In this document: one piece after another, positions 14,778 through 24,150 of the stretch | How positions within the stretch are numbered: position 1 is the stretch's first letter | Layout: the number at the start of each line of letters is the position of its first letter | Origin: PKWO01 sp036384915 | GTDB lineage: Bacteria; Pseudomonadota; Gammaproteobacteria; Burkholderiales; Burkholderiaceae_D | Assembly (NCBI GenBank): GCA_036384915.1 | Contig: DASVLJ010000071.1 | Coordinates: 310,001-374,000, forward strand | Direction: 5' to 3' | Length of the DNA: 64,000 nucleotides | Program-made: the position numbers and the translations under genes | The notes under the pieces: generated by a model | What the model was told of the DNA's origin: nothing | Database searches by the model: none | Seen by the model: only the letters and a program-made list of their open reading frames with translations

Positions 14778-14934
14778 ATAGCCGCAAGGGTTCCTGCGAA
14801 TTTTGTCGATGGAAGGATAACTTTGCCGGGTCGGCAAGCTTATGCTTCCAAAGTGGGTTTGGCAAAGATATGCTTCCAGGTCGATTCGTGGGTTAGTTGG
14901 CGATTTGGTGCACGCCGATGACCGAACGCCGGCT

Positions 14935-15408
14935 TCAGTTCCGCCCGACGATCAAATCGCGATAAGCCTTCCAATTCCCGAAACCGGTCCCAAGTAACTC
15001 GGCCAGATGCTCGGGCGACGAACAAAGTACCGCCTCCTTCCCTAAACTGCTTGGGACGTGTGCCGCCTGGTGTTGGTCTGTGAGGATGGTGGTTGGGTTA
15101 ACGATCGTGTCCGCCCCTTGAGCATTGAGGATGACCATACCGCCAATTTTAGCCACATCGAAAATGAATCCGATGATATGTGGCGAAAATCCGCGAACGT
15201 GAAACGCGCAACCTGTGAATTCGCTGTCGGATTCCAATCCCTTTGCAGAAAACTCGACATCCGATCCGTCAGGAAACTGAACAAGGTAGAAACCGAAATC
15301 ATCGGCGGTGTCGGGGCAATGCCGACGCAAAACAGACACTACCTTATTGCGATCCACTTGCGCAGGACCGCCCGATTCAAATGCTTGCAGAAATAAATCG
15401 AAGCTCAT
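14935..15408 (-). CDS. uncharacterised protein, possible orphan immunity-type protein
   Basis: 157 residues beginning MSFDLFLQAFESG. No catalytic motif or signal peptide is seen; the protein is a compact acidic cytosolic alpha/beta sequence (HVRGFSPHIIGFIFDVAK, PSSLGKEAVLCSSPEHLAELLG). Small proteins starting MS(F/Y)DL and shaped like this are common among orphan immunity or SMI1-like genes beside polymorphic-toxin and Rhs loci, but I cannot name a family. It lies next to two other unrecognised genes of similar style and next to a tRNA gene. Base composition is less GC-rich than the flanking housekeeping genes. Confidence 0.65.
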   Translation of the reverse strand: MSFDLFLQAFESGGPAQVDRNKVVSVLRRHCPDTADDFGFYLVQFPDGSDVEFSAKGLESDSEFTGCAFHVRGFSPHIIGFIFDVAKIGGMVILNAQGADTIVNPTTILTDQHQAAHVPSSLGKEAVLCSSPEHLAELLGTGFGNWKAYRDLIVGRN

Positions 15409-15466
15409 AGGGTAATTTCAAACCTTTCGGCCACGGCATTATTGTGGATCTTGGCTAAATGTAAAA

Positions 15467-15871
15467 CTACCAGATGCGCCACCAGGGGCGCTTTTTGCTC
15501 GTCGAATCTACGTCCGGGTAGGTAATGCGTTCCGACTGTGGATCATAAACGGCTAAGCCGTGTTTGCGCGCGAGGCTATGAACCAGCTCCCCAACATAGT
15601 CTGCCTTGGACCAAACACATGCCATGATCACATGCCCAGGCGAGTAATCGAGGGCACAACTCCAAGGGCAGTAGTCATGATCGTCGATGCGATCATCCTC
15701 GACAGTATCGATTTCCGGATACTTGGCTACCAGCTCGTTATAAAAGGCTTCGACAGCCGGATGAGGCCGTGCCAGGCTGGACTCCCCGTCACACAAACGG
15801 GAGTAAAGCTGCAAGGCCTCAGTGCTGGAAAGGCGTTCATAGGGAAACCAAACCCCGAAATCACAACTCAT
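15467..15871 (-). CDS. uncharacterised protein, possible orphan immunity-type protein
   Basis: 134 residues from the ATG at 15871, chosen because GGGGAAG precedes it and because MSCDFGVWFPYERLS is a typical start for this family shape. An upstream ATG at 15970, also with a Shine-Dalgarno-like GGGGAAGA, would add 33 residues and would directly abut the divergent neighbour's start. Recognisable internal blocks are HPAVEAFYNELVAKYPEID, DDHDYCPWSCALDYSPGHV and HGLAVYDPQSERITYP. The DDHDYCPW region recurs in small proteins I associate with toxin-immunity islands; the function is unknown. No membrane segment. Confidence 0.65.
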   Translation of the reverse strand: MSCDFGVWFPYERLSSTEALQLYSRLCDGESSLARPHPAVEAFYNELVAKYPEIDTVEDDRIDDHDYCPWSCALDYSPGHVIMACVWSKADYVGELVHSLARKHGLAVYDPQSERITYPDVDSTSKKRPWWRIW

Positions 15872-15968
15872 CTCTTCCCCTGTAGCGTAACAACATAAGA
15901 TTTTGGCGTCATTAACTGATAAGCTCGGCGAATTATTTTTCCGAAGCAGTTGAGATTTCCAATTCAAC

Positions 15969-17060
15969 ATGAACGAATCTTCCCCGGATATTACCAAGGA
16001 ATGCTTTGCCGAATGGCGATCTCCCCGCAGAGGAGCGAAAAATCCAGAGGTGATGACCAATGCCCTATGGGCCTGGTTGGTAGACAATCGGATCAGCGCC
16101 TATGCAATCAACGAAAAATTCCACGGCCCCTCACCATTTGGAGAGGGGCCAGGATGGTGTTTTGATCGATTCGGCCAAAGCGAAACGCATCTGCCAGATG
16201 GGCGTATTGTCTACGTCGCAGGCGAACACGAGGATTATTACGATCCCGATTTTTACATATACAACGACGTCGTGGTCAAATCTCCTTCTGGTGAGATAGC
16301 GATTTACTGCTACCCAACGGAAGAGTTCCCGCCTACGGACTTCCATTCGGCAACCGTGGTTGACAATGCGTTGATCTTGATCGGCAATCTGGGTTATCCC
16401 GACGACAGACGGGCCGACTGTACCCAAGTGATGCGCCTGGATTTGGCCACATGGGAGGTATCGCAGATACAAACTTCCGGCGATGCACCGGGATGGATTG
16501 GCCATCACACGGCAACCTTGTCAGATAGCGGCCGCGAAATCATTGTGACCGGAGGCCGAATTGATCGTCTCAACGGCGCCGACGACGTCGAAAACATTGA
16601 CGACTGGAGCCTAAACGTCGACACATGGTGTTGGACCCGGCTGACGCGGCGAACATGGCCGCGGTTCGAAGTTTTCCGAGAAGGGATGACACGCAATCAT
16701 CTCTGGCAAATACGGCACTACCAGTGGTCGAAGAAAAACGCGTGGCACGATCTACAGGAGCAGGAGAGCAAACTGGTAAAAGAGCTGGGAACTTTGCCCG
16801 ACCTTGCATTACTGTCGTCACTCTACGCGCCAGATGTTGCAACCCAAGTCTTGGGAGAGGACGAGGACCGCCATAGCGTTTATAGAATTCGGATTGGCGA
16901 AATTGTTGTCCGCTACGTGGAGGACCACTTTACCATTCAGGTGACGGTTGAAGGCGATTTGCCCGACCAAGTAGTCAAGCAGCTGCAGGTCGATCTCGTC
17001 AGCAAGCTGTCGGCACTGGAACAGACACAGTTCATTTGCAGAACGATCGAGAATCAATAA
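15969..17060 (+). CDS. uncharacterised kelch-like protein
   Basis: 363 residues, no signal peptide. The ATG at 15969 has no strong ribosome-binding site and is back-to-back with an alternative start of the minus-strand neighbour. The N-terminal 230 residues contain kelch-style features, notably the strand pattern FHSATVVDNALILIGNLGYPDDR, then QVMRLDLATWEVSQI, then HTATLSDSGREIIVTGG, suggesting a partial beta-propeller. The C-terminal third is a separate alpha/beta region (RNHLWQIRHYQWSKKNAW onward). Similar proteins occur as orphans in Xanthomonas and Pseudomonas genomes (recollection); function unknown. It shares the islet with two immunity-like genes. Confidence 0.65.
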   Translation: MNESSPDITKECFAEWRSPRRGAKNPEVMTNALWAWLVDNRISAYAINEKFHGPSPFGEGPGWCFDRFGQSETHLPDGRIVYVAGEHEDYYDPDFYIYNDVVVKSPSGEIAIYCYPTEEFPPTDFHSATVVDNALILIGNLGYPDDRRADCTQVMRLDLATWEVSQIQTSGDAPGWIGHHTATLSDSGREIIVTGGRIDRLNGADDVENIDDWSLNVDTWCWTRLTRRTWPRFEVFREGMTRNHLWQIRHYQWSKKNAWHDLQEQESKLVKELGTLPDLALLSSLYAPDVATQVLGEDEDRHSVYRIRIGEIVVRYVEDHFTIQVTVEGDLPDQVVKQLQVDLVSKLSALEQTQFICRTIENQ

Positions 17061-17125
17061 CAGGCGGGCGCAGCCCGGTGCATCATGACGAATGTCACGT
17101 CCCCCATCGAAATAGCGCGTTTAGA

Positions 17126-18286
17126 TCATTCAGATAAATATACTCTCCGTCGCTGGCTCTCATTGCCAGAGTGCGACATCGTCGCAACCAACCGCCTCTG
17201 CCAAAAAGGCTCCGCATCCCAACGCCGCTCCGCACCATACCATTGCCCGAGATGCGTGCGATACGCCGCGGCAATGCGATCAATCTCTTCAGCATACCCG
17301 GCCCAGGCATGAAGATCGCCCTCCATGCCGCGATGGCAGGCCTCCGCCGCACAAAGGCCCGTATAAAGCGCATGGAACAATCCCTGCGCCGAGAGCGAAT
17401 CGAAGGATAGCGCGGCGTCGCCGGCTGCGAACCAGCCCGGACCGGATGCCGGTGAAGTTGCCGACGAATGTGCCGCGGTAATCCGGATTGTGGATTCAGG
17501 CGTAAATTGCGCGCGCTCCAGCTCCGGGCCCAGTCCCGGCAACTTGATTGCTTGGTCATGCAACCATCCGGCGCGGCGTGCGGCCCTGGCGGCGGGCAGG
17601 TCGGCATCGGTATGAAAGGCAAGCACGCGGCGACGGTTCGGCAGCGGCGCGCTGTACCACCAGCCGTTTTCTTCGGATTCGACATGCGACAATTGCGCCG
17701 TGGTGCAATGGTCGCTTCCGTAGAGCCAGGCGCAAACCAGCTTGTCTGTTCGGTGCCTTCTAGCGCCTAACCGACGTGCCACGGTGGCGTTGCGGCCGGA
17801 GGCGTCGATCAGTGCGCGGGCCTCCACGCGCAGGCTGCCACTGTTGCCTTGCAGCTGCGCTTCCCAGCCGCCGGCTTTGGGCGAGATCTCGCCGACCTGG
17901 GTATCGAAGAGCACGGATGCGCCGCGATGCCGGGCGTGTGCGCACAGCCATGACTCAAATCGCGCCCGGTCCAAGTGCCAGCCATGTCCGTCAGGGTCGT
18001 GCATGTAATCATGATATAAGGATTCGCCGGCGCCGCCCCACAACGAACGGGTGCCGTGGTTCGGCGCATGCCCTTGCGCGAGGAAGTCTTCCCATAGCCC
18101 CATGTCGGCCAGCAGGCGGCGTGCCGCCGGCGCGAGCGATTCGCCGATGCGCTGGCGCGGCGCAGCCTCGCGCTCGACCAGCAGGACGCGCTGGTGCGGC
18201 GCCAGATTGAGCGCGGCCGTGGCACCGGCCGGGCCCGCGCCGACGATCAGCACATCGGCTTGGAGCGTCGCCGTCGTCCCGCGCAT
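17126..18286 (-). CDS. LodB-like FAD-dependent oxidoreductase (CTQ maturation)
   Basis: 386 residues. The N-terminal dinucleotide-binding motif VLIVGAGPAGATAAL (about 13-27) and the second FAD motif PGWFAAGDAALSFDSLSAQG place it with tryptophan-halogenase/LodB-type flavoproteins. The halogenase WxWxIP motif is absent, so halogenation is unlikely. LodB acts in the cytoplasm to build the cysteine tryptophylquinone cofactor of its LodA partner, probably by hydroxylating the target Trp. The gene starts 20 bp after the end of the lodA-like gene on the same strand, exactly the known lodAB order. Start at 18286 is accepted although other starts nearby are possible. Confidence 0.82.
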   Translation of the reverse strand: MRGTTATLQADVLIVGAGPAGATAALNLAPHQRVLLVEREAAPRQRIGESLAPAARRLLADMGLWEDFLAQGHAPNHGTRSLWGGAGESLYHDYMHDPDGHGWHLDRARFESWLCAHARHRGASVLFDTQVGEISPKAGGWEAQLQGNSGSLRVEARALIDASGRNATVARRLGARRHRTDKLVCAWLYGSDHCTTAQLSHVESEENGWWYSAPLPNRRRVLAFHTDADLPAARAARRAGWLHDQAIKLPGLGPELERAQFTPESTIRITAAHSSATSPASGPGWFAAGDAALSFDSLSAQGLFHALYTGLCAAEACHRGMEGDLHAWAGYAEEIDRIAAAYRTHLGQWYGAERRWDAEPFWQRRLVATMSHSGNESQRRRVYLSE

Positions 18287-18306
18287 GGCGCCTATCGACC
18301 TCGGGC

Positions 18307-20175
18307 TTAAGTGTGCCTGCGGCCGCCCAGGTGGCGCGCTTTTTCGATCGCGCCGATATCGATATCCTCGAACTCCTCGGGCACGGCGGCCGCATGCAAC
18401 AGCCCTTCCCTGGGCACAGGCTTGGGCAGCTCTTCGACCTCCATGACGGGCGGCAGGCGCAACCCATCCTTCGGGCCTTCGCGCACTTCGACGACACCCA
18501 TTTGCGAGATGTCGGCGATCATGTTGTTGATCTGTTCTTCATAGCTGATGCTGCCGAGCGGGCGAATCCACGCCGCGCGCTGGGCGAATGCGCGCAGGCG
18601 CTCTTCTTTCGGCTTCGACTCGTCGATCACGATCTCATAGTTGTGGCGGCTCAATACCTGGTTCGGCACGCGTGCCGGCCAGAAGGTGGGCACATAGGGG
18701 TCGTAGCTCTTTTGGTAGCCGCTGCGGCAGCTTGCCGTGTCAGTCTGCCAGGGCACTGCCATCCAGCGGCTGATGCCGCCGGCGATCTGGGCGCCGCAGG
18801 TACTGGAGTAGTTGTCGTGCGTGAGCACGCCGCCGTAGTCCGGCTCGACCCAGTTAGGCGGCCGGTGCGCCAGGCGGAACGGTGCCATGTACATGGTCTT
18901 TTGCCGCATCGGCCAAGTCATTTCGCAGCCGGGGTGGAAGGCGTCGGCCAGGCAGAATTCCATGGCCGCGCGCGTCAGCGTATCGGGTTGCTGGGCGAGC
19001 GGCACATCTTCGACGCGCTGCGGCGGCACGGCGTCGGGCCGATAGTCGGCGATGAAATTGCCATCTGCCCATTGTTCGAGGAACTTCAACTGCAGCGTGG
19101 AAAGCGCGGCGTTTTGCTCCGGCGTTTCGGCCGGCGGAATGGCCATGGCGTCGCCATACAGCCAGGGCCAGGGCGACGGCGCCCAGGCATCGCGCTTGAA
19201 ATTGCGGAACTGGTTATACAGCGTGCGCCGCCATTCCTTCAGTTCTTCCGCCGGGTTGGCCAGCCGCGCCATCCATTCCGCCTGGCTAAACGGCGTGGAG
19301 CCGCCCCAGCCGAACGCGGCGGCGAAGCCGGCGTTGACCCATTGCAGGCGCGACAGGCGTTCAAAGATCGGACGGATATCGTCCTGGAAGGAAGGGCTGG
19401 CCGGTGCCGCGAGCTTGCCTTCGCTGACGAACAGGTCACGCATCAGGTCCCACATCGTGCGCACGGATTTTTGCTGCGGCGCGTAGTTCGGCGGCGCGAC
19501 CACCACCCAGGCGGGGATGACCGGCACTTCCCTGCCGCCGATGCGCACGGTGGCGCCGACCGGGCCGTCGGCCACGTCGTCGTACCAGCCTTCGTTGTTG
19601 GCGAAGGTAATGGCGCGCGCACCGTTATAGGATGCCGATCTGCCGTGCCCGCCGAGCACGATCAGGCGGCCCTGTGCATCGGTCCGCAGCTCGCCCAGAT
19701 AGACTTCCTCTCCCATGAAGAGGCCGTTGGCGAATTGGTAGGGTGCGCCGCTTTGCTCGCATCCGGATATCTTGCGTTCGCCCGGCGTGATCGACAGCAC
19801 CGAGCGGTCCGCGATTGCCATGTTGCGCAGGAAGGAAGGCGGCGCGCTGGCGGCATCGGGAATATCGAGCGCGATCTGAAATTGATACCAGGCGGCCTTG
19901 GTATTGGCCAGGGTTGCGCGCCACTCGATGTCGGCATTGTCGGCCGTGAGTTCGGCCACCACTTCACCCGCAGCGTTATAGCCGTAGAGGCGGAAACGCG
20001 CGGCCTCGCGCTTGAGCTTGCCCGCGTCGTCCCGATAGGAGCCGGGCGGAAGCGGATGCGGATCGGGCACTTCCGGCCCGAGATAGAAACCGTCCGGGCT
20101 GTTGCCGACGCGGGCGATGCCGATGGGAGGGTAAATCTCGGCCTTGACGATCACGGTGTCTTGGGGGCTGGTCAT
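18307..20175 (-). CDS. LodA/GoxA-family CTQ-dependent amino-acid oxidase
   Basis: 622 residues from the ATG at 20175, with GGAG 9 bases upstream; a GTG at 20232 is less likely. The N-terminus has the family hallmark YPPIGIARVGNSPDGFYLGPE. CTQ-forming residues can be proposed: Cys417 in FHPGCEMTWPM and Trp476 in MAVPWQTDTASC, 59 apart, close to the 65 between C516 and W581 in Marinomonas LodA. LodA oxidises L-lysine at the epsilon carbon and GoxA oxidises glycine, both releasing ammonia and hydrogen peroxide and often acting as antibacterial proteins. Substrate here is unknown. No signal peptide is seen, as in LodA. Divergent from the ferritin-like gene across 162 bp. Confidence 0.85.
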   Translation of the reverse strand: MTSPQDTVIVKAEIYPPIGIARVGNSPDGFYLGPEVPDPHPLPPGSYRDDAGKLKREAARFRLYGYNAAGEVVAELTADNADIEWRATLANTKAAWYQFQIALDIPDAASAPPSFLRNMAIADRSVLSITPGERKISGCEQSGAPYQFANGLFMGEEVYLGELRTDAQGRLIVLGGHGRSASYNGARAITFANNEGWYDDVADGPVGATVRIGGREVPVIPAWVVVAPPNYAPQQKSVRTMWDLMRDLFVSEGKLAAPASPSFQDDIRPIFERLSRLQWVNAGFAAAFGWGGSTPFSQAEWMARLANPAEELKEWRRTLYNQFRNFKRDAWAPSPWPWLYGDAMAIPPAETPEQNAALSTLQLKFLEQWADGNFIADYRPDAVPPQRVEDVPLAQQPDTLTRAAMEFCLADAFHPGCEMTWPMRQKTMYMAPFRLAHRPPNWVEPDYGGVLTHDNYSSTCGAQIAGGISRWMAVPWQTDTASCRSGYQKSYDPYVPTFWPARVPNQVLSRHNYEIVIDESKPKEERLRAFAQRAAWIRPLGSISYEEQINNMIADISQMGVVEVREGPKDGLRLPPVMEVEELPKPVPREGLLHAAAVPEEFEDIDIGAIEKARHLGGRRHT

Positions 20176-20337
20176 GAGCGGGCGCTCCACGGTGGGGTAA
20201 ATGGAATGTTGCGCCAAAGAATATATCTTCACATCACTATGATGTCATCCTGTCATTTCTATCAGTTGAATTCCAACTCCTCCCGTGCAACCATCCGCAG
20301 GCTGTACCCGCCGCCGATTACCTTGGGAGGAATACCG

Positions 20338-21891
20338 ATGCGTGCAGGACAAATCAGGCGCCACCTGGGCGCCTTGGGATCGCCTTTGCCGCGGACGGCA
20401 TCGGCTCCGCAAACGCCGGCACCTGCCGGCCTGTTGAGCAAGGCGGCGCCGGCCCGGCCAGTGAACCTGGAATTCTCACCGCGCGACTACATCACCTACC
20501 TGCTGTCGATCGATGCCGAGATCGAGCACTGCCTGATGGTGCAATATCTTTATGCGGCCTATTCGCTCGGCGGGCCGCAAGTGCCGGCCGAGTTCCGCGA
20601 CGCCGTGCGCGACTGGCAGGAAGTCATCCTGGGCATTGCCAAGGAAGAGATGGGCCACTTGATCTCGGTGCAGAATGTGCTGCGTTTGATTGGCGCGCCG
20701 CTGCATTTCGAGCGCGAGGACTATCCGTGGGACGCACCCTTTTACCCGTTTCCGTTCACGCTCGAGCCGCTTACGCTCGATTCGCTGGCGAAATACGTCT
20801 ATGCGGAATCGCCCGTGGATTGGGATGGCGGAGAACTCGGCGATGAAATCCGCTCGCGCGTCCATGCGCAAGTGAGCGATCCGCACCAGGTTGCGCAGCT
20901 TTTCAATACGCTGCTGCCGCTGATCCAGGATCCAGATTACCTGCCTGACGAGGCATTCCAGGCCGACACCTATCCCTGCCAGGCCAACTGGGCGGAGTGG
21001 GGGCGCGGCTACAGCGGCGGAGCGCGCGGAAGCAGCAGCAGTGACGGCACAGGCGGCAACCCGCGCGGCACGCCCGACGTGCTGGTAGTGCCGGTAACTT
21101 GCCGCGACGACGCCTACAATGCCTTGTACGCCATCGCGCAACAAGGCGAAGCGACTAGCGGCAGCACGCCCTCGCATTTCGTGCGTTTTTTGCGCGTGTA
21201 TGTGCAAATGCGCGCCGCTCTTGAGCATAAAGCGTGCGACGAAGCGCTCTGGCGCGGTGCGCGCCCGAACGATTTTGCCGCTGCGGCGTGGGCCGATCTC
21301 CAACCCGCCAAGGCGCCGCTTGCCAAGGCCACATGGACGCCGGCCCGTCCGGTCGCCGTCAATCCCTACGTTTCGCTCGACCCGGCGCGCGATCCGGAAC
21401 TCGACGATGCGCCGGTCACGCACATCACGCATCCCGAAGCGAAGCTCTGGGCCACGCTGCACAACCTGCGCTACCGCATGCTGCTCAACTACCTGATCCA
21501 CAGCTTCACGCTGTATGGCGGCTTGAACACGGCCGGCGCGATCACCCCGCGCGGCACTATCGTGAACGCGGCCTTCGGCGAGATGTACAACCTGCGCGCC
21601 ATCTCGGAAATCCTGATGCAGCTTCCCGTGTCGGACGCCGGCCCCGAAGCCGGCTTGGCGGGGCCGCCGTTCCAGATGCCCTATACGCTCAACAGCCCGT
21701 TCGGCGAAGCCAACCGCTGGCGCGCCCATCAGGATCTGCTGGTGGCCGGCGAAGGCCTGATTGCCGAGTTGCTGTGCGTGGCGCCGCCTGCGCGCCATCC
21801 CTACCTCCATGCGTTGCGCGAAGCCGACGGCGGCGTGATGCGGATTGCCGCACGCATCCTGTCCGGCAACATCGACACCGCCCTGCTCTAG
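20338..21891 (+). CDS. VioB-type ferritin-like domain protein
   Basis: 517 residues. The ATG at 20338 follows GGGAGG at a 7-base distance, so the long open frame upstream, antisense to lodA, is not used. Residues about 50-130 form a ferritin-like four-helix region with metal-ligand candidates in IDAEIEHCLMVQYLYAAYSL and LGIAKEEMGHLISVQNVLRL, as in the PF12902-type domain of VioB/RebD. A second helical half contains LHNLRYRMLLNYLIHSFTLYGGL. In violacein synthesis such proteins couple imines; in this locus the role may be oxidative or structural for quinone-cofactor enzymes (inference). The next gene begins 9 bp downstream with AGGAG overlapping this stop codon. Confidence 0.75.
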   Translation: MRAGQIRRHLGALGSPLPRTASAPQTPAPAGLLSKAAPARPVNLEFSPRDYITYLLSIDAEIEHCLMVQYLYAAYSLGGPQVPAEFRDAVRDWQEVILGIAKEEMGHLISVQNVLRLIGAPLHFEREDYPWDAPFYPFPFTLEPLTLDSLAKYVYAESPVDWDGGELGDEIRSRVHAQVSDPHQVAQLFNTLLPLIQDPDYLPDEAFQADTYPCQANWAEWGRGYSGGARGSSSSDGTGGNPRGTPDVLVVPVTCRDDAYNALYAIAQQGEATSGSTPSHFVRFLRVYVQMRAALEHKACDEALWRGARPNDFAAAAWADLQPAKAPLAKATWTPARPVAVNPYVSLDPARDPELDDAPVTHITHPEAKLWATLHNLRYRMLLNYLIHSFTLYGGLNTAGAITPRGTIVNAAFGEMYNLRAISEILMQLPVSDAGPEAGLAGPPFQMPYTLNSPFGEANRWRAHQDLLVAGEGLIAELLCVAPPARHPYLHALREADGGVMRIAARILSGNIDTALL

Positions 21892-21900
21892 GAGATTGCC

Positions 21901-24150
21901 ATGCCCATTTTGGAATTGAGAATCCTGCCGCCGCTGGCAATCGGCCGTCTCGGCGCGTCCGCCACGCCGCTCGAAGCGTTCGAACTGCTGACCGATCCGG
22001 CCAAGCCACTCGACTACCGCCAGATCGCACCACGCGAATCCCTGGTAGTGAACTAAGGAAGCGGCGAGATCGAACGCGTCTATGTGCCGCAGAATATCCG
22101 CTTCAAGGAAACCGACGGCAAGGTGCGTCCCGTTGCACCCTTTCTGGAAGTCTATGCCCGCACCAGCGCCGAGCCGGACCTGCTGCGTCCGCTCACGCCG
22201 GAACTTCTGGCCGAAGAGGGCTTGTCGCTTGCCGATTTGCATTGGGATGTGGAGCTGGGCAATATCAAAATCTTCCGCCGCACCGCTGACAAGAACGATC
22301 AGATCCACGCCCGGCTGCATGGCCTCAAGAACCACACGCGCCACGCGATGGAGGGCCATTGCCCCAATTTCCTGAAGGGCAAAGTGCTGCCGCTGGGCCA
22401 CGTGCAATACATCAAGCCGACCGAAGCCTTCCCCGGCATCAGGTTGCGCTACACGCCGGCCGCCGGCATCGTCTACGGCACGCGCCGGGTGCGCATCGAG
22501 ACGGCCGGCGAAGCGCCGGTGCCCGACCCCATCATCGACGACGATGCCCTGGTCCTGTTCGACGAGAACAAGACCACCTGGCTCGGCTACAGCGAAAGCT
22601 CGGGGCCGACCCTGACCAACCCGGCGAGCATCTATGCCGGCTACATCAACGAGCAGGGCAACCAGACCAGCTGGGGCTATCTGGACGACGAGTGCGACGG
22701 CGTGGTGCGCGTCGTGCTCAAGCTGGCCGACGGCACCAGCTTGCGTGCCGAAGCCCGCATCGGCGCGGGGCCGCCGGCCTATGCGCCCGACACCATGCCG
22801 GTGCGCGTCATCTCCGACGAGCTGGAGCAGATTCTCCATGGCCCCTCGGTCATGGAAGACGAAGTGTCGCTGGACGACGCCACCGAACTGGTGTTCCGCG
22901 CGCTGGAAACGGTGCGCCTGATGAACACGGCCGTGATGAACGGCAATCCGGTCAACGGCCGGCTCGACGTGGCCAGCACCATGGTGCGGCAAAATACCAA
23001 CGATTTCGAGCGCATCTACGAGCCCATTGCCGCCACTTCGCTGGTGGACAATTTGGCCTTGCGGGCACTGCACGAGCGCGTGTTCGGCGCCCTGGCGGCC
23101 GGCGGCGCCCCCTGGTTCGAACAGCTCCTGCGCCGGCCGCACGAGATCGGCGACCTCTCGGCCACCGCCCTGCGCAAGATGCCGGCGCTGATGCGCGGCG
23201 CCGACGGCCGCAGCCTGACGCTGACGCGGCGCCATATCGACATGGTGACCAAGGCTGCAAGGAATGCCTTGTTCGGCCCCGCGCCTGCCGCAGACGAGCG
23301 CGACATCCCACCGGGCTCGCTCGAGGCGGACAACCTGACGGCGCAATTGCATCATCGCGGCACGGGCAGCCCGGCCTCGATCCTGCCGCGCACCGGCATC
23401 TCGAACTGCTTCCCCGGACTGGAATTCGACTTCCGCAACTTGTGGCGCCGCGCCTTCGAAGGCATCACGCTGGTGGAGAACAACAACTACGTGGTCGCGG
23501 CCGAGCCGCCGCATGAAGACTTGCACACGCGCCGCCTGCTGCGCTTCGGCAAGCCCGGTTCCAAGCCGGAAGAGCGTTTCGACACCATGGTCGCGACTTC
23601 CGGTCCGGTTTTCCCCGATGGCGATCCGAATGCCACGTCGGGGCCGCTGATCACCTCGGCCAACCCCAACGGCGTCTCCTTCATGGAATGGTCCAACTCG
23701 ATGGCACGCATCGTCGATCTCCAGGGTGAACTGGTGGAATGCGATTTCAGCGACAGGAACGCCGACGCCGAAGTCATCAGCAGCCCGGAAACGAGGAAGC
23801 TCACCGTCACGCTACGCATGCGCAAATTCTTCGAGGATGGCACGGAGGCTTTCAATCCGGCTCTCCTGCAACCGGGCGAGCTGACCCAGGGCTTGTGCGC
23901 ACCCTGGCAGAACGACTACCGCGAATGCGCCTGCTATTACTGGGCCGCGACCCGGCCCGACTACGTCAATGTCGAAGCCGGCACGGATGGGCTGTCGCAC
24001 GGGGACATGTGGTTCGCCAAGAAACGCACGGGCCAGTACGTGGCGGACAACCGCAGCGACACGCGGCTCTGGTCCTATGACGATTTGTTCAAATCCTGGC
24101 AGGAAGACCTGCGCTTCATCATCCGGGGCAAGGATGCAGACGAGTCCTGA
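21901..24150 (+). pseudogene. second LodA-like protein interrupted by an in-frame TAA
   Basis: The natural start is ATG 21901 with AGGAG six bases upstream. The reading frame gives ILPPLAIGRLGASATPLEAF and continues to codon 51, where TAA (22054-22056) occurs. The same frame then stays open for 697 codons to 24150, so this is a nonsense codon and not a frameshift. The only restart candidate is GTG 22084, without a convincing ribosome-binding site. The sequence is distantly LodA-like: PPLAIGRLG opening, HWDVELGNIKIF block, NCFPGLEFD (C442 of the part counted from 22084) and LCAPWQNDYRECACYYW (W608), which resemble CTQ-forming sites. It may be a true pseudogene, a read-through gene, a gene restarted internally, or carry a sequencing error. 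The next gene overlaps its 3' end. Confidence 0.6.

Noticed and set aside
17126..18286. Tryptophan halogenase call for the LodB-like flavoprotein
   Set aside because: The halogenase WxWxIP motif is not visible and the gene directly follows a LodA-like gene, the known LodB arrangement.
18313..20337. Upstream extension of the ferritin-like gene across the lodA region
   Set aside because: The 5' part is antisense to lodA and Arg/His-rich; a strong Shine-Dalgarno and ATG at 20338 define the real start.
20476..23526. 1016-codon open frame on the minus strand
   Set aside because: It is the antisense shadow of the ferritin-like and LodA-like genes; its translation is low-complexity His/Arg/Gly/Ala-rich with no recognisable domain and no start signal.
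21901..24150. Frameshift explanation for the split LodA-like gene
   Set aside because: Family-like sequence before and after the stop is in the same frame (22084 minus 21901 is a multiple of three), so it is a nonsense codon.
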